A DNA stretch of 64,000 bases from Lactarius indigo (lineage: Eukaryota; Basidiomycota; Agaricomycetes; Russulales; Russulaceae): contig JAFKAC010000075.1 of assembly GCA_025766275.1 (NCBI GenBank), positions 62,001 through 126,000 on the forward strand, given 5' to 3'. Of the stretch, positions 10,520-22,100 are shown piece after piece (positions within the stretch are counted from its first letter, which is position 1; each line of letters begins with the position of its first letter). The notes below the pieces were generated by a model that did no database searches, had not been told where the DNA came from, and saw only the letters and a program-made list of their open reading frames with translations. Position numbers and translations under genes: made by a program.

Positions 10520-11013
10520 GTACCGATAATACGCCCACCGCGGCCTTGTGCAATCATTTGCTTCCCGGCATGCTTGCAGCACAACATTGTGCCACAAGCG
10601 TTGACCGGTAACTGTTGACGTTCCTAGTTAGTAATACGAGGCTAGTGTCTTCTCAAAAAACATACTATTCAGAAATGACTCAAAGGCAATTATTCCCGCA
10701 TTTGCCACCATCTATTGAAAGTGTGAGTGCCAGAACGCCGATCGCCGCTACAGCACCACCAACTTACCACGTCGAGGCTTCCTAGGTCTTGCGCGACTGT
10801 CTGAACCATCTTCTCCACTTCTGGTTCCAGAGAGACGTCCGGGGGGACGCCGAGTGAGCGCCACCCTTTGCTCTCAATCTCTTTGACAAGCCCATCCAAT
10901 TCCGGGGTAGCTGATACATCGTTGACTGCGACATCGAAGCCGTCCTCGGCGAGACGGAGGGCAATCGTATGCCCGATTCCACGTGCTGCACCAGTCGTGG
11001 ATAGCCCGACCCG
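10520..11013 (-). pseudogene. Short-chain dehydrogenase/reductase fragment
   Basis: On the minus strand 11013-10768 encodes TGAARGIGHTIALRLAEDGF, the NAD(P)-binding Rossmann motif TGxxxGIG, followed by VAVNDVSATPELDGLVKEIE and PPDVSLEPEVEKMVQTVA ending at LDV. After an intron with GTAAGT donor, 10711-10666 gives MVANAGIIAFESF (the NAG motif). After a second intron comes GTMLCCKHAGKQMIAQGRGG then RIIG (to about 10,525). This is the N-terminal two thirds of an SDR like fungal diacetyl/acetoin-type reductases. No start codon lies in frame upstream (a TGA is at 11014-11016), and the Ser-Tyr-Lys catalytic part is not found downstream, so it is a truncated remnant. Substrate cannot be told. Confidence 0.75.
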
Positions 11014-12057
11014 TCAAAACGCCCATCCAAATGTGGCAGAAAAGGACGTTCGGGGGGGGGGGGATGACGTGGCGATGACGAGGAACGTGGTGCACTTGAA
11101 CAAAGTCACCTCAGTCGCACGCGCGAACGTCGTCAGATGCTTCGAGAACACCGCGGCATTCGGTACGATCGTGTGCACGATGTACGACCACGCCTGCGCT
11201 TCATCACCCACCCTCAGGCCCAAAATAGATAGGAAAGGCGGCGCACCTTGTACAGCGTCTCGTCGTATATGCTCGTGCCGAACGCCGTAGCGGCGACGGT
11301 CCCACTCTCCGCCTGCAGCTCGCGCGTGCAGCGCTCGAGCATGCCACCGGGGCAAGTCTTGTGCAACCTCAGCCACGATGGCGATCGCAACGGTGGCAAC
11401 AAAGACAGAGACCAGGCTAGGACGGCGACCACGGGGGTGGTACCGTGGTGACAGTGACATGACGGTAACTGCGGCGGTGCGATGCAATGTCAGTGGTTGC
11501 AGTAGTGAGGGCGACGGAGTGGCAGCGGCGGCTGCAGTAAGTGCAAGTCAGCAAAGTGACGGCAGCGGTGAAGGCAGCGACTGCACGATGGCAGTAGCAG
11601 CAACGCCATGACAGCGGTGGCAGCAGTGACCGCAACGCGATGGCGGCAGGGGTGGCACGAGTATTGCTTGTAAGGCATGTCTACCAGTGCGAAAACACAC
11701 CACAATGGCACCCATCAGCATGCGCACGCAAAAAGAGAAGGGGAGGTCGACAAACGTAAAGAGATGCACCGGGTAGCAGATGCCCAAGGAATAAGAGCAG
11801 GTAGAGGTTGGCGGCGCTGCAGTTGCTAACGCCGAGCACAGTGCCGAGGCAGGGTTGGTGTGTGTAAGTCAGCAAAGTGATGGCAGTGGTGAGGTGGATC
11901 GAGTAGTCGAGTGTAGATGTGTTGGACTCGCGGCGTGAGGAAATGAGTAGACGGCCGCGTTGTTGACAGATGTGTACGTGTTTGTCCGCGTTCTACAAAC
12001 GCGAACCACAAACTGGGCCACGTATTCACTCAAGACACACTTGCCTACACGCTATCT
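11014..12057. other. No recognisable gene; G run and purine-rich GCAG-type low complexity
   Basis: A 12-base G run lies near 11,052. From about 11,450 to 11,660 the sequence is rich in imperfect GGCAGYRGTGA-like words, producing long but repetitive frames on both strands that are not credible genes. Confidence 0.5.
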
Positions 12058-13664
12058 ATGGACCACCCTTCACCATCCTCACCCTCCAGTGGCTTAGTGC
12101 CATTGAACATCTTCACACTTGATGACTCTTTTGACTTGCAGGCTGCTCTTCATATGGCATTTTTATCTGAGGCTGAGGCTTGGGCCGCTGATAACCCAGC
12201 TGCTGACTTGGACCAGCCAACTCATGGGGGCTTTATTCCTACACCACCCTTTGCTCCTCAGCCTTCTAGCCTTTCCTCCAGCACCCCTCCTTTCCAACCC
12301 CACCCCTCTAGTCAACAACCTCAGAAGGTCCTTTTTACTGCAAAGACCAGGCCCACTGGGAGTGTGCAGCATAATCAGAAGAGGCAGCAACGTCGTCGCC
12401 AAAAAGCATCTGCTTTTCCTCCTGCTTCCATTTCTAAAGTCCCAAGAGTACAGCTTTGCCACAACATGATCAAGAAGCATAGTAACCTCACTGCTCACCA
12501 AAGTGACTTCAATGCCCTGGATCTTAGCCATACCAAGGGTGGATGGACCAGCATTAGATATCAGCCATCAGCTCAAGAAGAGGCCAGGGAGAGCCTAGTG
12601 GGTCTCTTAGCAGAGGGATATAAATATATCTCTGTTGATGACAGGTATTTTTTTTTTTCCATCTGATTGTCTTAATCACTACTAATAGCTATTCAGCCCC
12701 AGGTTAGGTATAGTTGACAATAAAGGTTACCTTTTTGTCATTCGGCGCCCACCACCTTTGGATACTCCTGGTCAGAAGTCTTGGCTGGAGTCTATGAAGG
12801 CTTTGAAGAGTGCAATGAATCAAGCAAGAGATTCAATGCATTTTTCAGAGAATGATATCAATCATCGTCGTGGACATTATCAGTATGTCAATTCTGGAGT
12901 CTCATTTGGGGGTGGGCAAAAAGTGAGTGAATATCTGAATTTTATATTTGAAGCATTAAGTGAGTGTTTACAGTGCCCTATGAATCTAGCTCATAAATCA
13001 GTTCTTGTTGATCACTTGATGATAAACCAAGATCTCAACAGAATTGCCTCTCATGTGAACAGTAAGTGCTTAGATTATTTTTATAAATGAACTGTCTAAG
13101 CACTTAATAGTTGCTTTTGCCATGTCAGCTCCTAAGCTCTATAAACACTATCAGGAGCTTGCCACTTCCTTCCTCTCACCTTCTCATAAACTCCAGAGGC
13201 CCTATCCCAAGTCCATTTTTATGGCAACTACAATCAACCTAGGAGATAAGGTAGTGACTGCAAGGCACAAGGATCAACTCAACCTTCCCAATGGTTTGTG
13301 TGCTGTGGTTTCTATGGGAGACTATAACCACAAGCTTGGTGGTCATCTGGTTCTTCATGAACTGAAGCTCATTATGGAATTTCCTCCTGGCTATGTTATT
13401 TTTTTACCTTCTGCCAGCATCACCCACTCCAACATAGGAATTTCTGATAATGAGTGGAGATCCTCAATCACTTATTACACTGCAGGAGGTCTCTTTAGGT
13501 GGAATGCATATGGGGGTAAAACTGAGAAGGAACTCAGTAAGAAGGATCCACAGCTTTTGAAGAGGATAAAGAATGGAATAGAAGCAAGGTGGGAGAAAGC
13601 CATAGATTTATTCTCCAAGCATGAAGAGCTTGAAGATGATATTAGAAAAGTCTTTTCATCATAG
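12058..13664 (+). CDS. 2OG-Fe(II) oxygenase-like protein, probably TET/JBP-related, intact
   Basis: Three exons (12058-12644, 12703-13061, 13129-13664) with GT-AG introns and matching phases give 493 residues with no interruption. The first 130 residues are proline/serine-rich and end in a basic stretch (KRQQRRRQK). The C-terminal domain has the double-stranded beta-helix signature: RHKDQLNLPNG (H-x-D, iron ligands), GGHLVL, EFPPGYVIFLPSASITHSN (third ligand His), then an arginine in WRSSITYY and GGLFRW. This pattern is common in agaricomycete proteins of the 2OG-Fe(II) oxygenase superfamily; fungal TET/JBP-like members oxidise 5-methylcytosine and are known to have expanded together with KDZ transposons. 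Here the KDZ element lies 19 kb away. The assignment to the TET/JBP branch is inferred from motif layout; the oxygenase fold is more certain than the substrate. Base composition is poorer in GC than the neighbouring host remnants. It is the only non-transposon gene here without a visible lesion. Confidence 0.75.
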
Positions 13665-14314
13665 TTCTGACAGTATTATTTAGAACAAGTGCACCAGTAA
13701 AACCCAGAACTTTTCAACTTGTTACAATTTCACCTTTCTTTCAGGCTCTCTTTAGGCAGTCTCTTCTTTACTTAGCACTGCAGGTGTTGCAATCATGCCT
13801 GGACTGTAATATAAGGACAGATCATGTTATGTGTTACATTGTGGACTTGTTCATTCCCATCTACCTTTCCCATCCCCCCACTATATGAGTCCAGTATTAT
13901 CATGCAGACCTTATCAATTGATGGTTCCTACTTTGCACCCTCCACAACTCCATTTCATTACTAAAAAGTTTGACATGTGCTTGTTTCCGTTTCACCTTGA
14001 ATCATGCACATCCCTGCATGATTCCCCTCTGTTCTCCAAATGGACCTTACCTTGTACTGTACTGAAACCTATGACGCCCTCTGTTTGTAGGGACACTACA
14101 AACCTACTTCCTATTTATATGCAAGTCTACCTAGCATGTATGGTAGACTAGACTTCTTGTGCAATACTACACTTGTTGTGTTGCCTCTGCACACACCTTA
14201 GTCTGCCAACCTTGACCTCTGTCTGCTAGGCCTTCATGTCTTAGCCCACCCCTCTATGACTCTTGTAGCTTCACACTCAAGTAGTCCTTGTGCATCATCA
14301 CTACTGAAGTCAAG
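13665..14314. other. 3' flank of the oxygenase gene; no further gene seen
   Basis: AT-rich sequence with short frames only. It probably contains the 3' untranslated region. It ends at the TGTAAC start of an LTR remnant at 14,315. Confidence 0.5.
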
Positions 14315-14378
14315 TGTAACGTTGTGATGACGTTAGCTCAACTTGAGCTCAATGTAGCAGCAACCGACTTAGTGAATA
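14315..14378. repeat. GypC-type LTR remnant, left piece
   Basis: The words GACGTTAGCTCAACTTGAGC and CTCAAT match the edge of the LTR at 51,220 (with single-base changes). The LTR is cut at 14,378 by the GypA element and continues at 27,486-27,731 after it; joined at the AATA duplication the two pieces align with the 51,220 LTR. Confidence 0.8.
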
Positions 14379-14884
14379 TGTTACGCTCCACCGGCGTTAG
14401 TCCGACTTGGACTCGAGATAGGCGTAATTGACCTAGTGGAGATAGGTGAATGGGGACCTCGCGTCAACCCAACACTAGCTGAACAGGGGCACTACAGGCG
14501 CACGCTGCAGCAACAAGATAAAGAAGAGTATCCCTTGGCGGATACAAGTGGAGGCACACTTAGTTCGAGACTAAGGCAAGCAAAAGATGAGTCAAGTGGT
14601 GGATTGAAGAAGACCAAGATGGGGACTCTTGGTCTTCCGAGTCAACTACTTATACAGATACGCGTGGGCTTTGAAGCGCTGCTAGAACAGTAAGTAATCA
14701 ATAGCGTAACTAGCTCGAACCCTAGTACAGCTATCCTAGGAATGAGTCATACATGAGTCACAATCACATGCGAACTACTATGCTGACTGATGCGATGTAA
14801 GAGTCCATGACTAATATGCTATCGGGCCGTAGTCATAACCGGCTATGAGCCATCCACAACACGTAATTGGTCCGTACCGTAACA
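14379..14884 (-). repeat. GypA 3' LTR
   Basis: 506 bp. Contains an inverted repeat at 14609-14637 (arms GAAGACCAAGA / TCTTGGTCTTC) and a TATAAG box on the minus strand next to it. About 98% identical to the 5' LTR. Confidence 0.95.
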
Positions 14885-14916
14885 TCACCCCCTTTTCAGG
14901 AGTGAGGCCCACCTCA

Positions 14917-15620
14917 CTAGTCCGCTACTGATTCTTGCCTCATCTTCTTGGCCTCATCTTCCATCCGTACTAGTATGTTAGCTCGTTCCAGGCGGTAAAG
15001 ACTGTCCCTTTTGTCTGTAACCACCATCTCCCTTTCCAACTGCAGTTGCCGAATCTGCTTCTCCAGCTGGTCTTCGGCGAATGCGAACTGCCGAAATCGG
15101 CGTAGTTCTTGAGTGAGGGTGACATCCCCAATGCGCATCAGTAGTAAGTCAGTGGGGTGTTGATCGCGGAGCATGAAATACTCCTCATGGGGTATGAATG
15201 TGCGGTTGTTCTTTGGGAGATGGGGGGTGGCGTAAAGGGGTTTGCCGTAGAGGAACCCCAATCCCAGAGCTAATCCGAGAATGAAGGGGTCTCCTCCGCG
15301 GATAACCTGTACATGGGAGGCTTGTACCGTCGGTCCGTTGGGGAGCTTGATCGGGAACGGAATGTAATTGGGTCCTCTATTGACCCGGAACCCTTCAGGC
15401 ACGACGGCTCTGGTTGCTGGGTCTCGTTCGCCCATTGGTGTATAATGAGCCGCTTGTGCCACAGCGACTCGTCCTCTGTGTAAAGGCCCCCCCGCTGTGT
15501 CGACGAGGTAGGGAGTGGCGGCTGGATCTTCAGCGTAGAATTCATGGTTAAGGAATGCGTGCCTGATGGGGTAGTGGTCTCCAAGCTCGTCTTCATCCTC
15601 ATCTTCGTCCAATACTCCCT
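14917..15620 (-). other. Conserved tail domain following the chromodomain
   Basis: About 230 residues with HYPIRHAFLNHEF, VVPEGFRVNRGPNYIPFPI, ASHVQVIRGGDPFILGL, YGKPLYATPHLPKNNRTFIP and a helical end (QLEKQIRQLQLEREMVV, YRLERANILVRMEDEAKKM). The same domain appears at 51,899-52,460 (GypC) and 63,360-63,905 (GypA-type), with the core PEGFxVNRxPxYI and HVQxIRGxDPxxLG conserved. I do not recognise it as a named domain. The coiled-coil end is an inference from residue pattern. Confidence 0.8.
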
Positions 15621-18600
15621 CCGTTCCTTCATCATCCGGCGTCGGCAGGCGGCGATATGCAGTTGCTCCCGCTGCCACCACGCCGCCGTCTCCTTCCATT
15701 CTTGTTCGTACTTCTTCATGGCGTCGGGTGGTTGTACCGCGCGGGACAGCTGCTTGAAGCCGAAAGAGTTCGTCCTCCGTGAGGAAGACTTCGGGCTCAC
15801 CGGTGTTGGGGTTTGTGAGGGCGTACATTGGCGGAGGTACTGGTTGAGTTGTTGCTGGATCGTCGTCGAGAGTTCCCTGTATGGGCATAGGGAATCGTTG
15901 CAATGTCTGGTGCAATTCTTCACTAGTGATAGGGCCGTCTTCCTCATGCTGCATGGAGGTACGGCTTCCATCTGTAGTTCTAGCGGTTGCGGTGTTGTTG
16001 GCGGAGTCGGGGTTAACAAGCGTGGTGGAGGAGTCATTGACGAGGGTAGAGAGGAGTGCGATGTTGTTGGCGGAGTCGGGGTTAACAAGCGTGGCGGAGG
16101 AGTCATTGACGAGGGTAGAGAGGAGTGAGAGCTGGTCATTGCGTTGAGTAGAGGACATGGGATGAATGGGCGATGGGGACTTATCGCGACAAAGGGTCAT
16201 CCTTATATGCGTTTCCCTGTCGGGGTTAGAATGTTTGAACTCCCGAACAGCTTCATCAGCAAATACATCATCCTTATCTATCCACTGATTGTCTGAGTCA
16301 GGATAGCCCTTCCATTTGACGAGATATTGCAGTCGACACCTTCTGCCGAATCGCCGAGAGTCCAGAATCTTCTCGACTTCATATTCTTCTTCGTTATCGA
16401 CCAAATCAGGTGGTGGGCGCTGATAATTTGGTCCGTGTGTGGGTGTTTCGTGATAAGGTGTGAGAAGATCTATGTGGAAGACATCATGGATGCTCCACTG
16501 CGTGGGAAGTTCGAGGCGATAGTTGACAGGGGACATCACCTGGATGATCTTAAATGGTCCATGCCGTTTAGCAGCTAGTTTTGCGGTGGGCTGGTGTGTG
16601 CGTAGATGGCGTCCCTCGAGCCACACGAGGTCTCCTTCTTTAAACTTGGGCGTATCTCTATGCTTGACCCATGACTTTTGCGCCCGGAGCATACACGAGA
16701 AGGCGCGCTGCCGTGCCTGCTTGAACTGGTCTAGTCTCAGGGATACCTGTGGAATAGGGGAAGGTCTCTCGGTCCAATCAGCGCGAGGGTTGAACCCTGA
16801 TAAGAGGAAGAAGGGGGACTCCCGCGTGGTTTCGTTAGGCCAGTTGTTATGCGTGAATTCTGCCATAGGCAGATAACGGACCCAGTCGTCCTGCCGTTCG
16901 TTCACCCAGAAGCGGAGATATTGTTCCAGCCACTGATTTGTTCGCTCCGATTGGCCATCGGTTCTAGGGTGATAAGCGGTTGAGATATTTTGGCTGATGC
17001 CAAGAATTTTGCATATCTCTCGCATGAACTTAGAGGTGAAACGGGGGTCTCGATCACTGATAACACGCGAGGGGAGTCCGAATCGTGGGAAAACGTGAGA
17101 GACGTACAGGGCAGCTGTCCCTTCGGCTGTTATCTCCTCATTGCACAGGATGAAGACGGCAGCTTTAGTACAGTCGTGGTCTGTCACCGTTAGGATAGAG
17201 TCGTAGCCACGAGAGATAGGGAGTTTGGTAATAAAGTCCACGGCGATGGTTTCGAATGGTAAGGCCTCCGGTTTGGGATAGATGGGCTGTAAGGGCGCCC
17301 TAATGGGACGGAGGTTGACTTTGTGCCGCTGACATTCTGCACAACCTTTGACATAATCCACGACGTCATTCTTCATTTGTGGCCACCAGTAGTGTCGTTC
17401 AGTGAGTTGAAGAGTGCGTTTGATACCTGGGTGGCCGTAGACGGGAGAGTCATGGTGAGCAGCAATAATAGTGCGTTTGTCGTGGATACCGCCGGTGACC
17501 ACTCGGCGTCCGTCTTTATACCATGTCCCTTCGATGTCTTTTAGCTTGTGAGCGTTGACCCAAGGTTTCAACTTAGCTGTATCTTGTTCGTAGATGGGGT
17601 GTTCCGGAGTCATTTCTACTGGTAAGATCTCAGGTCTCCAGTGCGGATGCCGTGGTTCTTCCAGTGTGGTAGCACGTGCAAAGACGCTTTCAGGTAGCAC
17701 TGTGATTCCTTCGTTATCGTTTTCTCCTTGGTCGTAGTCTGGTCTTCGCGACAATGCATCAGCGCGTCCGTTAGAAGTTCCCTTGATGTGGTGAATCTCG
17801 AAATCGTATTCTGAGAGTTCAAGCACTTCCCTGGCCACGCGTCTACTAATTTTTTGTGGCGATTTCCAATATTGTAGATTAAGATGGTCGGAGAATACTT
17901 TGATCTTGTGAGGGGAGCTCGCTAAGAGGGGTCTCCAGTGACGGAAGGCTTTGACGATTGCGAGGAGTTCGAGGTCGTAGATGTCGTAATTTCGTTCGGC
18001 CTCGTTGAGGGTGGATGAGTAGTAGCCGATGGGGTGTCGTTTGCCGTCTGCTTTTCGTTGAAGGAGGACTGCACCTGTGGTGAAACTAGATGCGTCGACT
18101 TCTAATTCGAATTGCTGTGTGAGATCTGGGTGTGCTAAGACAGGTTCGCTAGTGACAAGGGTTTTAAGGTCTTGGAACGCCTTTTCTTCTTCGTTCCCCC
18201 AATGCCATTCAGTGTTTTTGCGTGTGAGTTTGTTCAGTGGTCGTGCTTTGGTTGCGAAGCCTCGTATAAAAGGTCGGTAAAAATTGCAGAAACCGAGGAA
18301 AGAGCGGACGTCCTTAACCTTTGTCGGCGTTGGCCATTCTTTGATGCCCAAAATTTTGACAGGGTCCATGCGTGTCACCCCCTTTTCAAGGATTACCCCC
18401 AGGTAATCCATACGCGGGGAGTGGAAAAGGCACTTCTCAAGCTTGTAGTACAGATCGTGCTCTGCAGATACACGGAGTACGTCTTTGACAGCTTCAATGT
18501 GGTCCTGTAGTGAATAGTCAAGTCCCGTAGCGATGCCGATGTCGTCCATATAGATGCGAATAACTGTGCCGTGTTTCTCATGCTTTGCGATGATGTCCCT

Positions 18601-18743
18601 GAAGATGAAGTTCATCATAGTCTGGAACGTTGCTGGGGAATTGGTTAAGCCGAAAAACATCACCGTTGGTTCGAATAATCCATATCGCATTTTGAACGCC
18701 GCCTTTTCCTCGTCTCCCTCTTTGATGCGTATGTTGTTGTACC
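14917..18743 (-). CDS. pol: GypA pol, 3' part: RT to integrase, chromodomain and extra tail domain
   Basis: One open frame of over 1,250 codons, the continuation of the pol half at 23978-25027 (joined at the copia target GTACC). In order: RT core with GLTNSPATFQ and the catalytic YMDD; RNase H (ELEVDASSFTTGAVLLQ, IKVFSDHLNLQYW); integrase zinc region (HPGIKRTLQLTERHYWWP, CAECQRHK) and catalytic core (VDFIT, ISDRDPRF, TDGQSERTNQWLEQYLRFW); a GPY-like stretch (RHGPFKIIQVMSPVNYRLEL); chromodomain (EEYEVEKILDSR, LQYLVKWKGYPDSDNQW). About 420 residues follow the chromodomain, including a twice-repeated 24-residue unit, an acidic run (DEDEDEDE), a conserved tail domain (15,600-15,000) and a C-terminal coiled coil. 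No stop codon is seen in this half. Confidence 0.93.
15270..16139 (-). CDS. Overlapping alternative frame in the GypA tail (candidate)
   Basis: A 289-codon frame starting with ATG overlaps the pol tail in another frame. The segment YEQEWKETAAWWQREQL resembles YELEGWKKVAAEWQKEQL encoded at about 52,560 in GypC, in the same relative frame to that element's tail domain. The main frame is less alike over this stretch. This may be a true overlapping coding segment, or an ancestral frame later bypassed by frameshifts; it could also be by-chance similarity. Confidence 0.3.
   Translation of the reverse strand: MTSSHSSLPSSMTPPPRLLTPTPPTTSHSSLPSSMTPPPRLLTPTPPTTPQPLELQMEAVPPCSMRKTALSLVKNCTRHCNDSLCPYRELSTTIQQQLNQYLRQCTPSQTPTPVSPKSSSRRTNSFGFKQLSRAVQPPDAMKKYEQEWKETAAWWQREQLHIAACRRRMMKERREYWTKMRMKTSLETTTPSGTHSLTMNSTLKIQPPLPTSSTQRGGLYTEDESLWHKRLIIHQWANETQQPEPSCLKGSGSIEDPITFRSRSSSPTDRRYKPPMYRLSAEETPSFSD
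15993..16134 (-). repeat. Tandem 69-bp duplication in the GypA tail
   Basis: Two adjacent copies, nearly identical on the DNA level, encode LLSTLVNDSSATLVNPDSAN and LLSTLVNDSSTTLVNPDSAN just after the chromodomain. Confidence 0.85.
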
Positions 18744-19121
18744 TGTCGAGATTCAGCGCGTTTACGCGCGACGTTACGTTTATGCCTACCTACCGTAGTA
18801 ACCTGTCTAAACTAAAAGTCTTTCTGTCATGTCCTGTCACTCCTTAGCGCGACGTTTGTACGTCCTCAATTTCTTTACCCGTTAGTTAAATACTTTCGCT
18901 CGTTAGTACCGCCCACCTCAGTCATCGCCCGTACGTGATTCCTGAGGTGAGAAGCTTTACCGTTCGTTACCTTACAGTTCACTCACACCTGGATAGTCTT
19001 TCGTGTTATCCAGGTAAATACAATCTGAGTCATCGCCCGTACGCGATTCCTGAGTCTTTCGTGTTATCCAGTTCGCTCCGCGTGTGTGTTTCCGTGCTCC
19101 CGAAACTATCCATAACCTACA
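18744..19121 (+). repeat. Cop1 5' LTR
   Basis: 378 bp, TGTCGAG...ACCTACA. The sequence right after it (GGTTATGGGCCC) is the likely primer-binding region. Confidence 0.95.
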
Positions 19122-19188
19122 GGTTATGGGCCCTGCCAAGCGTCGCTAAACCCACACTATCTCCGAATCCTTATCGCTTCCCATCAGT

Positions 19189-22100
19189 ATGACTGGAACT
19201 CTCGCCTCCTCATCCTCTTCGTCGCCGTCTGCACCACCACCACCTCAACCGTCTTCAACCATCGAGCAACTCCCTGCTAACATTCCTCGCCTGGAAACGG
19301 ATGGCTCAAATTGGGCCATCTTTGTTGTGCGTTTCCGCGAGGCGATGCGAGTAACCCGTCGATGGGGTTTCTTCGACGGCAGCAACGCTTCCCTGCTGCC
19401 CAAAGACCCCCTAAACCGCACAAGCGATGAAGACGCAGCCATTGAGAAATGGGAGTACGACGACGAGGTCGCGCAGTATCTCCTCTCGCAACGACTCCCT
19501 GACTCGACAGTCGTGCGCATGGGTGCTTACCCCACTGCACATCTTCGCTGGAAACGGATCTGCGATGAGTTCACAGCCAAGAGCATTTACGCTCAGAACG
19601 ACCTCGAAACGGCGTTCTACGAAATGCGCTGCCCCAAGGGAGGCGACGTCCGCGTCTTCCTCACGAACCTGCGATACAAGCGCGAAGAACTCGCGGCTGC
19701 TGGAGTCCAAATCCCTCACAAAGACTACCAGCGCACAGTACTCTGAGGCATCCCAGAAGAGCTCGCGCGTTTCGCGGCGGGCATCCTCTCTTCCGCCCGC
19801 CTCGTCCACCATGTCACCAGCGTCGACACAGACACCCTCATCGATCACATAAGCGAAGAGGCGGACCGTTTGAAAAACCGCCGGGGCAAGTCTCAACAAA
19901 ATCAGTCCGGGGCCAGATCTCAAGCCGCCGGAGACGAAGCTCTCACAGCCACGGGGTCCAAGAGCAGGAAACGGCGTCGCAAGGGCAAATGCCACAACTG
20001 CGGCAAGCCGGGTCACTGGGCACGCGAGTGCCAATCTCCAAAGAAGGAGGAGAAGCCAGGCAATGACGCACCAAAAGCAGAGACGAAGCCTGTCGGGTCG
20101 GCGAACGCTGTCGCGGCCAACGACGAGGACGTCGACGAGTGCTGGGTCGTGGATCTCACTCCGGAAGTACCAGACGCCGAGAACGTCGCCCTCATTGACG
20201 AGAGCGACTGGCTACGCGAGGAACTAGAGGACGAAATCGCGGCAGCAGCCACTGCGCCCGTCAACAACAACCAGGGGGAGCGCGTCGAGCTATACGACTC
20301 GGGCGCAACCCGCCATATCTCCCCCTACAAGTCTGATTTCAGCTCATACACCGTCCTTGACCCCCCAGTCTATCTCAATGCAGCAAACCAGCAAAAGTTC
20401 CCCGCCATCGGCTCCGGCACCCTCACCATTCATGCGCCGAACGGCAGCACCCAGTCCACCATCACCCTCGACGACGTACTCCATGCGCCGGCCGTCGGAT
20501 ACACATTGGTATCGATCGGCGCGCTGGACAAGAGAGGCTACCGCACCATAATTGGCAACGGTCACCTCGAGCTGTTCGCTCCAGCAGGCGGGCGCATCGC
20601 GCGTATCCCGCAGACAGACCGCGGCTTGTACCGCATCACACACCCCGGGGAGTCGGCCTACTCCATCGAGACCATTTCGGTCATGGAGCTGCATCGCAGG
20701 ATGGGCCACATCGCACCCGCCAGCGCACGCGCGCTCGTCGAAAAGAACCTCGTAACCGGGATCAAACTAGACCCTGATTCACAAGAGGCGGAGTGCGACG
20801 CCTGCATCTTTGCGCGCGCGACTCGCAAGCCCGTTCCAAAACTACGCGTCGGCCCCCAAGCCAAGTTTTTCGGCGAGGAGGTACACACGGACGTGTGGGG
20901 ACCATCCCCCGTTATGACGAAACGCGGGTGCAGGTATTTCATTACCTTCACGGATGACGCCACCCGCTACACCGTCACCTACGTCCTGCGCACGAAAGCA
21001 GAAGCCCTCGGCGCGTACAAGTCTTTCGAGGCATGGGCACTCACACAGCAGCACTGCGCCGCCATCAAAGTCCTTCGTTCGGACCGCGGCGGCGAATACC
21101 TCAGCGAGGCGTTCGATCAACACCTCCAGTCGGCCGGCACCGCACGTCGTCTGACCGTGCACGACACCCCACAACTCAACGGCGTCGCCGAGCGCCTGAA
21201 CCGCACGCTCGTCGAGCGCATTCGGGCGTTCACGCACTCGAGCGGCCTCCCCAAGTTCCTCTGGGGCGAGGCACTGCGGCACGCTACGTGGTTGAAGAAC
21301 CGCACGGCAACCCGCGCCCTCGACGGCCTGACGCCTTACCAGGCTCTGTTCGGACGCGCACCCGATCTTTCGGGCTTGCAGCGATGGGGCACGACCGTAT
21401 GGGTACACGACGCCAACGGCAGCAAGCTGGACGCACGCGCACGGGAGGGCCGTTGGCTCGGCTTCGAAACCGAGTCACATGCGCACAAAATATATTTCCC
21501 GGCCACGCGGGGTGTTACGACGGAGCGAAACGTCTACTTCAGCACGACATCGCAGCTCGAGGGGGAGGGATTTTTGATCCCAGGCACAGAAGGCGAGCAG
21601 CGTGTCGCGCCGCCAACCCCCTCAACTCCCACCTCTCCACTTTCACCTTCGCCCATCAAGACCCTCGCGCAGCGCGCGCCGAGCCCCTCATCACCACCTT
21701 CACCCCTTACACCCCTTTCCGAAACCTCAGCATCTGAAAGCGCGGAAGGCGACGACGAAGCCGACCCGTGGAGAACTCCCAGGCCGACTCGTACCCGCAA
21801 GCCATCACGCACCCTCCGCGACCTGCTCACCGGCGCTGGGGTGTCATCAGCGCGCCGCTCTGACCCAGCCATTCCCACTGGTCTTCAGCTACCGGGAGGA
21901 TTCGACGGGGACGCCGAGGAGACAGGGGGAGTTTGGGCAGTCGATACCGCGTTCGACGCGCTCGAGGACTCAGGCTGGCTCGAGCTTGTACTCGCCGCCG
22001 AGACCGCAGAGGCGGAGGCCCTTGAGCCACGAACGCTCGCCGAGGCGAAACGCCGCCCTGACTGGCCCCTCTGGGAGAAGGCCATCGGCGAAGAGCTCGC

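Noticed and set aside
10333..10611. Plus-strand frame of 92 codons
   Set aside because: The opposite strand encodes the SDR segment MLCCKHAGKQMIAQGRGG; this frame is its shadow.
11417..11711. Overlapping frames in the GCAG-rich stretch
   Set aside because: Produced by low-complexity repeats; open on both strands, so not evidence of coding.
19411..20034. 207-codon minus-strand frame over copia gag
   Set aside because: Antisense shadow of gag; no recognisable motif.
21033..21737. 234-codon frame over the copia integrase
   Set aside because: Alternative frame of GC-rich Cop1 pol, without codon or family support.
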